Source: Breviolum minutum Mf 1.05b.01 (taxonomy: Eukaryota; Sar; Dinophyceae; Suessiales; Symbiodiniaceae). Taken from it: a stretch of 64,000 bases of DNA. The stretch is taken from NCBI GenBank assembly GCA_000507305.1, contig DF239413.1:124001-188000 (forward strand). The letters are read 5' to 3'. Position numbers and translations under genes: made by a program. Under the pieces are notes generated by a model. The model made no database searches. It had not been told where the DNA came from and was given only the letters and a program-made list of their open reading frames with translations. Positions 54,698-64,000 of this stretch are shown piece after piece (position 1 is the stretch's first letter; each line of letters opens with the position of its first letter).

Positions 54698-54742
54698 GGT
54701 TGCTGCTCTTCTTCTTCTTCTTCTTCTTCGTCTTCTTCTTCT
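54651..54742 (+). repeat. (GTT)n followed by (CTT)n
   Basis: About 15 gtt units, a short gttgctgct transition, then about 11 ctt units with one cgt. A possible exon follows (SASNKFPAPPEDLCIIASDF at about 54791-54860). Confidence 0.9.
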
Positions 54743-55020
54743 GACTTCTTCATGAAAACAAGAAACTAAGGATGTTTCCTGCTCCTAACAGTGCCTCCAA
54801 CAAGTTCCCAGCCCCCCCGGAAGACCTCTGCATCATCGCCTCCGACTTCGAAGCTTAAAAGGCGGGGGGTCATTTCAGGCACATTCCTTTTGCCACTTGA
54901 TATACCCTCCAGGGAACGATCACATATCCCACCCTGGACAAAGGAAAATCATCTTCAAAATTGACTTTTGAGGGGATATGCTAGTTCTCAGGAGGGTATT
55001 AGATTATTAGATATCATTAG

Positions 55021-55338
55021 ATGAATTTTCTTCTGAAATTTCTGCTGCAGCTGTTTGAAAAAAGTTTAGATCCAAACATGTCTCTGAGTTCGCCACCGTC
55101 GCTTTCTGTGGAGGCTGCCTTTTCGTGGGCAACGCTGTGTTCAAACCGTCCCGAATCAAGATGCCCCGTGGGGAAGACGTGCCGCGTGGCTTTCAGGAAG
55201 CGAGCCCGAGGACCGGGACCAAAGACCCTTTTCGATTCAAGTTTGACTTGGCTGAAAGAATCTGACAAACGGTCAGCCATGATTTTTAGTCTATTGACAA
55301 AAAAACAGCATCAGGTTCTCTCCCCTCAATATGAGTGA
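55021..55338 (+). other. Coding-like segment, frame ambiguous
   Basis: Between a leucine-rich start (MNFLLKFLLQLFEKSLDPN) and a stop at 55336 the segment is CpG-rich. The second plus frame also reads well (FATVAFCGGCLFVGNAVFKP and RGEDVPRGFQEASPRTGTKD). Minus is open too. Probably an exon, but the frame cannot be fixed. Confidence 0.25.
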
Positions 55339-55379
55339 GGCAGTTTTAGAACAGGTTACCTAATAATATTTCAAGGGTC

Positions 55380-55491
55380 CTATCTTCCGAACTCCTCATG
55401 TTCCGAACCGCTGTTGTCAGCCTCCAATTGTTTCATGGCAGCGGCTTTCAACATCTTTTGCCTTGGTGCCGTTTGAGTGTTGGCAAGGGAA
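55380..55491 (-). other. Candidate minus-strand terminal exon
   Basis: On the minus strand, after a cgtgctcag acceptor, the frame reads ANTQTAPRQKMLKAAAMKQL, EADNSGSEHEEFGR and TAG (complement of 55380-55382). The acidic end is protein-like. The heptanucleotide array lies immediately upstream on this strand, in the presumed intron. Confidence 0.45.
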
Positions 55492-55503
55492 CTGAGCACG
55501 GTG

Positions 55504-56197
55504 ATGGATGGATGATGGATGATGGATGATGGATGATGGATGATGGATGATGGATGATGGATGATGGATGATGGATGATGGATGATGGATGATGGATGAT
55601 GGATGATGGATGATGGATGATGGATGATGGATGATGGATGATGGATGATGGATGATGGATGATGGATGATGGATGATGGATGATGGATGATGGATGATGG
55701 ATGATGGATGATGGATGATGGATGATGGATGATGGATGATGGATGATGGATGATGGATGATGGATGATGGATGATGGATGATGGATGATGGATGATGGAT
55801 GATGGATGATGGATGATGGATGATGGATGATGGATGATGGATGATGGATGATGGATGATGGATGATGGATGATGGATGATGGATGATGGATGATGGATGA
55901 TGGATGATGGATGATGGATGATGGATGATGGATGATGGATGATGGATGATGGATGATGGATGATGGATGATGGATGATGGATGATGGATGATGGATGATG
56001 GATGATGGATGATGGATGATGGATGATGGATGATGGATGATGGATGATGGATGATGGATGATGGATGATGGATGATGGATGATGGATGATGGATGATGGA
56101 TGATGGATGATGGATGATGGATGATGGATGATGGATGATGGATGATGGATGATGGATGATGGATGATGGATGATGGATGATGGATGATGGATGATGG
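55504..56197 (+). repeat. (GATGGAT)n heptanucleotide array, about 99 copies
   Basis: A perfect 7 bp repeat over about 694 bp ending at an N (56198). Because 7 is not a multiple of 3 and the unit lacks stops on the minus strand, all three minus frames are open and encode the same heptapeptide repeat (IIHHPSS), which explains the 277-297 codon ORFs there. Confidence 0.97.
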
Positions 56198-56406
56198 NCG
56201 AGGATTTTGAATCGATTTTTCCGAAATTTGACAAAGATGTGGGGGGCCATTCATTTCACCCAACAAAAAATCCACCCATTTTTCTTTTGAAAAAATGACA
56301 AGCAGTGCCAAACTTTCATCTTGGGAAGGTGAAAACCCCACTGGACTTTAAGCAATGAAAAAAATGGGTTCCCAGCTTCGTGGGGGTTTTTCTTCGGCCA
56401 GCCAGG

Positions 56407-56505
56407 TCAGTTGATGTCGAGTGGCTGCTCTTGTTGAGCATAGTAAATGAAGCGTTTCTTTTCGTCCACCTGCACCAGGTGAGACTCGGCGGTTTTCGCC
56501 GAAGC
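56407..56505 (-). other. Candidate minus-strand exon
   Basis: The minus frame reads ASAKTAESHLVQVDEKKRFI and YYAQQEQPLDIN before a TGA. Charged, helix-like, clearly protein-like. Either a terminal exon or one that splices just before the stop. Confidence 0.35.
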
Positions 56506-56934
56506 TGTTGGATGAACATTTGCACAAACATCACTGTTGCATACACATGTTGAGATTTGTATATATATATAGATTAGATGTACCAAATCTCTTACCTGCT
56601 GATATAGCCAAGCATCTTGGGCATGACTTGATCATAACACACACACATCGGAATGGCTATGGATATGCCTTTTCACCACCTATCCGGGTCGGTCAGTTGA
56701 ATGACGTTCCATTTTTGCACATCGACGTCTTCTTGCAACTCATGGTTGATTAGATGACAGAATGCCACCTTGGCATGGGAATAGATAGTAATAGTAAAGC
56801 GGAGTGATAACTTTCACAGAAAACCTCCAACCGCATGTGGCACCTGAATACCTCCAATTGCAGCTTTCGCAATGCTGTTGACATAGAAAATTTCACACAA
56901 CCCGGGGTTGGTTGAACCGGTAAACCATAGAGAA

Positions 56935-57055
56935 TTTCATAGGAACAAATGGCTGGTGCAGCATCTTCCCGATCTGACAAGCCGCACCCAGCGGGTGACG
57001 CTCCACTTGGGCCGCCCGGAGATCTTGCGCCGCACGTTGGGCACATCGGGACCGG
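56935..57055 (-). other. Candidate minus-strand exon
   Basis: A CpG-rich block after a gtgacacag acceptor on the minus strand. One frame reads RAAQDLRAAQVERHPLGAAC and QIGKMLHQPFVPMKFSM. Other frames are open too. Confidence 0.3.
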
Positions 57056-57364
57056 CCTGTGTCACGATCTGAGGCTTGTTTACATCCTAGAAGTGAGGTG
57101 CTGCTTACATCTGCTACCTGAGACATCTGCAAGATTGAATTTCAACAACCAGAAATTAAACTGGCCGAAATGGTAGAAAGAAATTTTCTCAATCATCCTA
57201 ACGGGTAAATGATTCACTTCAGGGGTTGCCAACGAAACTCGTCAAGACGGAACAACTGATTTTGAATGGACCCACAGATCAGCCTCACAACGAAATGAAC
57301 GTGAACTATGACTGATTCTTGTTTTCTAAATATAAATGAACTATATAATGGATTAAAAAACTAA

Positions 57365-57525
57365 TTACATAATTCCTATCATCTTTTTATTGTGGAGGTT
57401 CCTCATGGTAACTTCCCTTGGCTCTGCAATCAGCCAATCCAAGGTAAAGTCCTCTCCGAGAGAAGTGGCTTTTCGAAGCATCTCCTGATTCCTGCGATGA
57501 TCCGATCCAACGATGAATGCCGAAA
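57365..57525 (-). other. Candidate minus-strand exon ending in a stop
   Basis: After a ccggcgacag acceptor the minus frame reads SAFIVGSDHRRNQEMLRKAT, SLGEDFTLDWLIAEPREVTM and RNLHNK, ending TAA (57365-57367). The composition is strongly protein-like. No family recognised. Confidence 0.45.
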
Positions 57526-58021
57526 CTGTCGCCGGAAAAACCATGATTTATAGTGTCCTTGAGGTACATTTCCTCTGCAAAAGCTGTCTTGATTTTTCCA
57601 ACAAAGACACATCAAAAAACGGGAGTTTGAGGGATTGCTTTCCGTTGGAAAAGCAGGGAGTTGTAGATCATGATTCACAATCTCAAGGCATACTCGAAAA
57701 GGCAACGAGGAAGTGTTGCCTAAGTCGTTTCAACTAAAACTTGAACGATCCTTGATAGTACTTTTGAGAACGAGAGCAGTACGACTACCCATCATACTCC
57801 AGTGAGTTTGTTGTTTTCCAGTGGAATCATTGAACAGTATTTAAATTACTGACGCGCACAAAAATAATACATACGTACGGCACGGTCTATAATACCTATA
57901 TCATCGTATATCAGAATATCCTTGCCATTCAACATCATCGTTTCAAAGAATTGACATTAATATGCATTAATATACATTAATATTACATTAATTCTATTGA
58001 AATTCATTGCTTCATATTGTC

Positions 58022-58226
58022 TCACATCATTAGAACGTCCTCTTTTCGAATGTCTTGGGTTGGTTGGCCAAAAGTCTCACGTCTTCCATCCTCAACACCC
58101 CCATGTTTTCCCACCTCCGAAGGCATTGAACTGATTTTTTTTAGGTTGAGAATTTCTACCGGCAAAGATGTCCGCCTGTATTGTGGTTGGATTCTGGGAT
58201 CAATCTCCACATAAGGCTCGATGCGC
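58022..58226 (-). other. Candidate minus-strand exon ending in a stop
   Basis: After ccttcaccaccaag|g the minus frame reads RIEPYVEIDPRIQPQYRRTS, LPVEILNLKKISSMPSEVGK and GQPTQDIRKEDVLMM, then TGA. A GT lies just before the end (GGAC|GTTCTA), so it might instead splice onward. Confidence 0.45.
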
Positions 58227-58924
58227 CTTGGTGGTGAAGGTGGTTGAGTTGAAGAAAACGTTCAGCCAACCATGCTGGTCATAGGAAATGCTCGGTCTTT
58301 TAACGCTAAATTTGCTGGGATACAGCATTGTTTTGAGTCTGTTAACTTACAATGGAATATTAATTTGAGGGGCATGCTGATAATTTGCGGCCCGGGAACG
58401 TACTCTAAACTTGACAACATCCTTCCGTGAAGGCCCAAGTAAAAGCATCTTAAATATGTAGCGGTAAGTTGTGGAGGAGAAACAAAAAACCTGCTAAACC
58501 TGGTTCATTGGGGGGACACTCCCATTTTAGCCAGGATTCCATCACATTTCTGGGGAATAAATTATATAGGTGATTTACAACTCCGGCTTTGATCATCCTG
58601 AAAATTGATACGACGGCTGGGTAGATGGTCCAAGCAAGGGAGCAAGTAGACTTAAGTAATCCTCATAAACAAAAGCTGACTCCACTTTGCGGCCCGGTTT
58701 CCAGAATTCTTGTCCGGAAAGTTGATCCTTTTAAGGAAATGCACCAACCAAACCAACCATCTCAAGGCACTGAAGTATCACTTTCCCCTATTAAAAACAC
58801 ACACTTTCCCATCTATCTGGGTGAACTTTCCACCATCCTTAAACCCATCCGTCCAAACAACGGTTTTTTGGGGATTTTCCCGCCCATTTTTGTTTTTCTT
58901 CGGATCCAAAAGGCCCAACTGTGA

Positions 58925-59001
58925 CTTTCCGGAGCCGTTCGTCTCCATACTCATCGATCTTTTTGCCAATGCCTCGAGGATACCGAATCGCCGGCCGGAA
59001 T
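58925..59001 (-). other. Candidate minus-strand exon, basic
   Basis: After an aatccttcttcag acceptor the minus frame reads FRPAIRYPRGIGKKIDEYGD and ERLRK. The downstream boundary may use a GA donor. With the four segments to the left it suggests one or more minus-strand spliced genes over 55.4-59.0 kb. Confidence 0.4.
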
Positions 59002-60171
59002 CTGAAGAAGGATTTTTTTTGGGGCGCAAAAATAGTTTTTCGGGGTTTTGCAGCGTTGTTATTTGTTGGTGGGTTTTTTTAAAGAGGTAGTACAACTGTA
59101 GGTTTGCATGTGCAAGCAAATTGTAATAGAATCTGATATAAGATATATGAGGATTTTTGGAGCCACTTGCCAACGTTTTATTACTTCCATGAATCATCCA
59201 AGATGATGACAGCCACCGCCAGAAACACTTTGGGAATAGATTCCAACGTGGTCACTGTGGGAGAAAACGCCCATAGATCATGGTGGTTTTGACATTGTTG
59301 TTGTGGTCATTTCAAGGACAATTCCTGTCGACCATGGACTATCCATGGTCACAGTCATATCTACCCATTCTGGTGACTATGTAGAACAAGGTCGCTGCGC
59401 TTGTCAAAAGGCAAGTCCATGTCCCTGTCAAAGGGAAACCAGGCTCAAGTTGTATGATATGTACACACGTGAATGCCCAATCAACAATACAGTCTAAAGC
59501 TGAAGGTCTACCTGTGTAGACTAGAATGTCTAAATTTTATATAATTAGATCTTTTCCATTTGAATCTCTGTGGATCTCTGTTTCCACTTTGGCAACTTGT
59601 CTAACCCCGAAGCCAAGGCGCCGTGTCGATACCTTAGGCTATTCGTGGGTGGCGGGCGTTGAGAACCCCCAAAAAACCAAGACATCTCAGCGACATCTTC
59701 AATCTTGCGCAAAGATGGGGCTGAACAAGAAGAATATTTGACAACACCAAGATAATGTACATTCCTGTTATGCCCTGTTTGTCATGGGGTTTCACTCGAT
59801 TTTCTTCGAGGCAAACATCCGACCCTACATCCAGCGCTATTTTTTGATGCAGCAGGGCATGATTCGTGGGTAATTAGTGGATTTGTTGTGCAACTCTCCA
59901 GTCATCCTTTAGCAGTACACCAATCACGAGAGTTGAACTTAGAAAAAAATACGACAGGCATCCAGGTGGCCAAAGTCATATCAAGGGTATATCGACAAAT
60001 GATTCGGAAAATGATATGAAATGATCCGCTTGCTGAAATTTCATTGCAATTTCAAGCTGTGTTTTTTTGGGGAAATTCTTTGTATCATCTGGGTCACCCA
60101 GTAAAACCAACCAACTTGTACCACCCAAGTTGATGGATTGAAACATATCTCAGCCATGTTGCTTCATCTTG
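59002..60171. other. Mostly non-coding stretch
   Basis: A segment at 59600-59720 is open on both strands (minus: IEDVAEMSWFFGG; plus: PRRRVDTLGYSWVAGVENPQ) and may be an exon. No other feature. Confidence 0.3.
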
Positions 60172-62208
60172 ATGTATGCCTTGATCTTAGCAATGATATT
60201 GTTCCTCGTCTTGGACCTCAAAAAAAAACGGGGCCAATTTCACGAACCCAATTTTTTCCCCAAACAGTTTACTGATGATTTGGGCGCTGATATGCGATAT
60301 TCCTTACGCCTCTCGGTTAGGCAACACCAAGATCGTGTCCATAAGGGTATTTTGCGTTTGCGGCGACTCAATAGATTACCCATTAACCGTAGGTATAAGG
60401 CCAAGATCATTCGGCAATCCATTTGGCCACAGTCATTGCATGCAGCAGAAAGTATTCCTACTAGCCGAACTCGGTTGCACAGATTGAGATCAGCTGCTGC
60501 GGAAGCAATTGGTCACAGGAAATGCTCACAGAACCCATGGTTGGCGTTAGGCTTGCATGGGAAACAACCCATTGACCCTGAATTTGTTTTGACACTTAAT
60601 CGGCTGAAGCATGTTAGGCACTTTGCTAAACGTACACGTAATGGTGCCGAGATTGTTTTGCGTAAGCTAGGAAAGGGTGGCAAGTACCTTGGGCCCATCA
60701 AACTGCTCCGGCAGAATTTGGTTTTTCTTGGTTGGACAGTGCAAGGATTGCAGTGTAAACATTCTAAGGGGTTGTGTTTTAACCTGCTTTATTCCTCCAT
60801 GCGTTTCATTGCAGCATGTTTGTCTGACACTTGGAAGATGCATGTTTGCCAGCAGATTCAACATCGGAAGCAGTTCAAAGGGCTCACTAGTATTGAAACC
60901 TTTGATGATTGTATTGTTCGGAAACTTCAACCACAAGAGGTCACTTTGTATGAGAACATCCGTAGTGGAGCGCTTGTGACAAATGACGTGCTCTCCAAAT
61001 TTACGGCCAATACCTGCAAATGTCCTGCTTGTAATTGCGAAGATTCCATTAAACATAGGTTGATGGAGTGTCAAGCCACAGCAGCTGTCCGGGAAAAGTA
61101 TTCCAAGGATTTACAAAATTGGGTTAAGCTTCCTGATCATGCTTTGTTGTTTGGTTTGTTTACTGAAGTACCAGGTTTGCACAGTCTCGCGGCTATGTTG
61201 AACGAAGTTGCCTTTCCTGAAATGAATCTTTATACCGAGGATGTGTGTTTTGTTTTCATTGATGGTACTTGTTGTTTCCCGCAAAACCGGAAACTCCGAT
61301 ATGCGGCTTGGGCAATTGCAGTTGCTGGTAGTGCGACGTCACTAACAAATCAAACAATTGCAGCAGGGCCATTGCCAGGTGCAGACCAGTGTATTTTCAG
61401 GGCAGAATTGCTGGCGGGAATCATTGCTGTTGCGAAGTGTCCTAATGCAGTTATCTATTCTGACTGTTCCTCCTTTGTGAAGACTGCCAACAAATGTATT
61501 ACTGCTAAAAGAGATGGATTGAGCATCCAGCTTCCGGAAGCAGAATATGACTTATGGCTTGTCTTTTGGAGGGTTTTGCATTTAGTTTCGTATTCTCAAC
61601 CATGTATTCGTAAAGTGAAGGCCCACCAGGACCTTGATGGGCTTTCGGGTTGGCAATATTATTTGGCATTTCACAACAGTTGTGCAGATGTTGCGGCGAA
61701 GGATGCTTTGGCTTTGTTCCCTAAAAAATTCCTTGATGCTCACAAGGTTTGTCTCCGAAAGTATGAAAGTGATAAAATCACTGCTATTGGTTTGGCCCAC
61801 TTTCATGTTGAATGTGCCCATGTTTTTCTACGGGGTGGTTTTCGGAACGAAGTGGTTGATACACCAAATGCTGATTGTAGGTTTTTGGATCTCAGTTATT
61901 CCACGGCGTTTGATTTTTCGGCTGGCTTGAATGATATCCCTAATATCTCCCTAGATATTGAGGGCAAATACATTGAGTTGCTTTGGAACTGGCTGCGGAA
62001 GTTAAGATGGTCCAATGATTTTGCACAAGGCTCGTTGAATGATATGGCATGGGTGGAAGTTGTTTGGCTTTTTAATACTATGACTGGTATTTGCCTTGGT
62101 GTTTTACCGGAAAAGAAACGTGGAAAGAAACGTTTTGCTCTTAAATCTACTCCTGGTAACGCTGCATTACCTTCGGCGAATATTGACGGAAGTGTTCGAC
62201 TTTTCTGA
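60172..62208 (+). CDS. LINE ORF2 C-terminal part: zinc knuckle plus RNase H (678 aa, 5'-truncated)
   Basis: Open from ATG 60172, though the first ~30 residues (hydrophobic, then KKKRGQFHEP) look unrelated to what follows. Residues about 40-180 resemble the region after the LINE reverse-transcriptase thumb (SIWPQSLHAAESIPTSRTRL, NPWLALGLHG). A CCHC knuckle C284-x2-C287-x7-H295-x4-C300 follows. An RNase H domain spans about 357-510 with D364 (FIDGT), E412 (RAELLAG), D431 (YSDCSS), H485 (KAHQD) and D506 (CADVAA), so all catalytic positions are kept. The endonuclease and RT core are absent upstream. The frame breaks at 62208 and coding continues in another frame. Non-autonomous remnant. Confidence 0.75.
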   Translation: MYALILAMILFLVLDLKKKRGQFHEPNFFPKQFTDDLGADMRYSLRLSVRQHQDRVHKGILRLRRLNRLPINRRYKAKIIRQSIWPQSLHAAESIPTSRTRLHRLRSAAAEAIGHRKCSQNPWLALGLHGKQPIDPEFVLTLNRLKHVRHFAKRTRNGAEIVLRKLGKGGKYLGPIKLLRQNLVFLGWTVQGLQCKHSKGLCFNLLYSSMRFIAACLSDTWKMHVCQQIQHRKQFKGLTSIETFDDCIVRKLQPQEVTLYENIRSGALVTNDVLSKFTANTCKCPACNCEDSIKHRLMECQATAAVREKYSKDLQNWVKLPDHALLFGLFTEVPGLHSLAAMLNEVAFPEMNLYTEDVCFVFIDGTCCFPQNRKLRYAAWAIAVAGSATSLTNQTIAAGPLPGADQCIFRAELLAGIIAVAKCPNAVIYSDCSSFVKTANKCITAKRDGLSIQLPEAEYDLWLVFWRVLHLVSYSQPCIRKVKAHQDLDGLSGWQYYLAFHNSCADVAAKDALALFPKKFLDAHKVCLRKYESDKITAIGLAHFHVECAHVFLRGGFRNEVVDTPNADCRFLDLSYSTAFDFSAGLNDIPNISLDIEGKYIELLWNWLRKLRWSNDFAQGSLNDMAWVEVVWLFNTMTGICLGVLPEKKRGKKRFALKSTPGNAALPSANIDGSVRLF

Positions 62209-62527
62209 ATGCAGTCAAACAACTTGAGAAGGCCATTAGTACACCTTTAATGCCTGGTGCCCGTACTGCCTATTGCAAATCCTTTTGGGCGTTTGGTTCG
62301 CAAGTTAGATGTGCAGGCATTGGATGTCGTATTGCGGATATTCCATTGCCGAAGGTTCACGAATTTGTACAAGTGGTTCAGAAACTTCCTGCTAAGAACC
62401 CTTTGAAGAGTGTTTTCCACGTTAATTAGGTCGATATCGGATTTTTGGGAATTTGTACAGGCTGGTGTTTCACTCGGTCAAGCATCAGTCTTGGCAGCTC
62501 GTGATCGCTGTCAAATGGAGTACAAAN
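60268..62527 (+). mobile_element. 5'-truncated, frameshifted non-LTR retrotransposon (RNase H-bearing LINE)
   Basis: Similarity to LINE proteins begins near 60268. After the stop at 62208 another frame reads EKAISTPLMPGARTAYCKSF and WAFGSQVRCAGIGCRIADIP to 62429. A third then reads SDFWEFVQAGVSLGQASVLA up to the N at 62527, so at least two frameshifts or stops separate these blocks. 5' truncation is typical of LINE insertion. No poly(A) tail is visible before the N. Confidence 0.7.
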
Positions 62528-62885
62528 TAATTTCGGTCCCAACACTTTGATGTCCAAAGCAAGAGAAAAAAACATGTTTGAATTATATGGAGATATATCA
62601 TTCTGGTATATCTTATGGGGCATTTTTTGTTTCTACAGACCTTGAGACCGTCCACTTTCATCTGTTTTCACTGCTCTCTCTATATGCAGCTTGTCTCACT
62701 GGAGGTGAGCGATTGGGGCACCCTTGGTTGTTGTGCACCTATGACCTCAGGTCCACCCTTGATGTCAACCAGTTTCCCAATGATCCGTCATAGCTGGAAA
62801 ATCCCCTGGGTAATGTACAGTAGTTGTATTTCCTTATTGGAAACGGGGGGCTTCCAACCTGCCAATCCTGCTACTTTACAGAGAA
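62528..62885. other. Non-coding stretch
   Basis: No clear feature between the N-gap and the ORF at 62886. Confidence 0.4.
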
Positions 62886-63323
62886 ATGGAACATCTGAGT
62901 GAACTTATAAAGATACGAACCAAGGGGGCCAAGGAAGTCTTCTACTCCCTTCGGAAGCAACGAATTTGCATCAAGGGTATATACAGCTCTCCTCGGACCT
63001 ACCGGTTTTTTCCGATCAAGGAGGGGTTCAGGTTGATCACCGGTTGTTTTTCGCATGAGGTCTCTACTCGGCCCTTAAATGATGCAAAGAAACACCACGA
63101 TTTCCGATTTTCGGGACATCTTGGACATCGTGAAAAAAATTGCAGGAAGGAATCCATGAAAATAACTGAGATACCCTCCTGGGAAGTAACATATCATATC
63201 CCTTACCAAGACACTTTTGAGTCGATGATGTTCCAATTTCCCGTTATGTGGGATATGGACTTGAAAGTATACCTTGAGCTTCCAGCAATCCACTGCCTGC
63301 AATGCCTTTATTCAAGATCGTAA
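62886..63323 (+). CDS. Weak hypothetical ORF, 145 aa
   Basis: Starts at ATG 62886 with MEHLSELIKIRTKGAKEVFY, then mixed composition and a plausible SWEVTYHIPYQDTFESMMFQ segment. No domain recognised. The first 25 codons look most coding-like and end near an AG|GG boundary, so only that part may be exonic. Confidence 0.2.
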   Translation: MEHLSELIKIRTKGAKEVFYSLRKQRICIKGIYSSPRTYRFFPIKEGFRLITGCFSHEVSTRPLNDAKKHHDFRFSGHLGHREKNCRKESMKITEIPSWEVTYHIPYQDTFESMMFQFPVMWDMDLKVYLELPAIHCLQCLYSRS

Positions 63324-63407
63324 AGGACCACGCTAAAGCCTCAGCGTGAAAGGGGAAGTTTACCAAGGTGTGGCAGTTCCGGCCTTTCCTGGGGATGTTT
63401 TTTGGAT

Positions 63408-63525
63408 GTGAGGATATGATAGGAAATACGAGTTGGTGGTTGAACCACCCATCTGAAAAATATGAGTCAAATTGGACATCTTCCCCAAGTAGGGGTGAAA
63501 ATAAAAAATATTTGAAACCACCACC
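63408..63525 (-). repeat. Dispersed repeat family 3, copy 2
   Basis: Its reverse complement aligns in blocks with 11204-11330 (ttattttca, tccaatttgac, atatttttca, ggttcaaccaccaact). The palindrome gtggttgaaccac lies inside. Probably a MITE-like element. Confidence 0.55.
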
Positions 63526-64000
63526 TAATATTAAATACAATTCTGAAATACCAACCATTCTTCGACCATGTCTTCCGCTGTGTCTCTAGTGTGCCACGCC
63601 ACTGTAAATGCGATGGTTGAGGAAAAGATGGGAAAAACTAACCTGAAATACGAAAACTTTTCGAGGAGTCCCGTGTTGAAACTACCTTTTGATTTGGGGT
63701 AACGTCATGTGACTTTACTATCATTCACCCATATGCATGTATGCATGCATGGATGGATGTATTGATGTGTCCATGCATATGAAGTTAAACATCTACAAAT
63801 GTACGATGTAAAAATCCTTATTAATACAGCTCCTGCCTAAGAGACTGAATCTCCCTCTCCCTCTCTAAGAACTTGTACAAATATGGCAAAACCGATGCAA
63901 AACCGTTGTCAACACAAGTCCCCAACACCTCCCTGTTTGTAAATCACATTGCCCCGGTTGGGTTTCCCAACATGGAGCTGATCTGGCTCCAAAAACCTCG
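63526..64000. other. Non-coding right edge
   Basis: Contains ATGCATGC/GGATGGATG-type short repeats at 63728-63780. No coding segment seen. Confidence 0.4.

Noticed and set aside
55504-56197. CRISPR array
   Set aside because: No unique spacers; it is a contiguous tandem repeat. The same holds for the 71 bp array.
55380-56341. Minus-strand ORFs of 277-297 codons with a His/Pro/Ser/Ile heptapeptide repeat
   Set aside because: They are translations of the (GATGGAT)n array. Because the unit is 7 bp without stops, all three frames are open and identical. Only the last ~37 codons (55380-55491) look coding.

Overview
This window looks like nuclear DNA of a dinoflagellate, most probably a Symbiodiniaceae-like alga. 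The support is indirect. There is long AT/GT-rich non-coding DNA full of microsatellites, small exons with AG|G acceptors, a degenerate copy of the dinoflagellate spliced leader, and retroelement proteins of the type I associate with dinoflagellate genomes. I saw no bacterial operons, rRNA, tRNA or CRISPR array. Four single Ns (35617, 53536, 56198, 62527) mark unresolved joins.

Layout. 1-3.6 kb: decayed coding DNA on both strands, then a 159-residue ORF bracketed by a ~215 bp direct repeat and preceded by a spliced-leader-like 22-mer, possibly a retrogene. 3.6-15.5 kb: mostly non-coding, with scattered plus-strand exon candidates. 15.8-17.3 kb: a two-exon WWE-PARP gene whose intron I could place. 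17.7-24.5 kb: a chain of small plus-strand exons of unknown function. 24.6-32.3 kb: an apparently intact tyrosine-recombinase (YR) retrotransposon. 32.4-46 kb: more exon candidates on both strands, including a plus-strand cluster at 40.9-42.4 kb, plus MITEs and microsatellites. 47.7-49.6 kb: an intronless FAD-linked oxidase of the berberine-bridge-enzyme type. 52.3-53.7 kb: a ~93% AT island built on a 71 bp tandem repeat. 55.4-59.0 kb: minus-strand exon candidates around a ~99-copy heptanucleotide array. 60.2-62.5 kb: a broken LINE end with zinc knuckle and RNase H.

The highlight is the 7.7 kb YR retrotransposon. Its ends have the split-direct-repeat layout A1-ORFs-B1A2B2 with identical repeats (58/58 bp and 157/157 bp). 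The B1/A2 boundary has the form expected of a circle junction, and the outer ends fit a crossover at an AT dinucleotide inside a host (AT)n tract. The 2105-residue main ORF carries Gag-like sequence, reverse transcriptase, an RNase H apparently interrupted by a methyltransferase-like domain with a GPPC motif, a 2A-like DIEPNPGP motif, and a tyrosine recombinase. I know of methyltransferases in DIRS-group elements and of DNMT capture by dinoflagellate retrotransposons. I do not know of this combination: methyltransferase nested in RNase H, 2A before the YR, and split direct repeats.

Limits: exon calls without a recognised family rest on open frames, residue composition and splice-like sites only, and are given low confidence.
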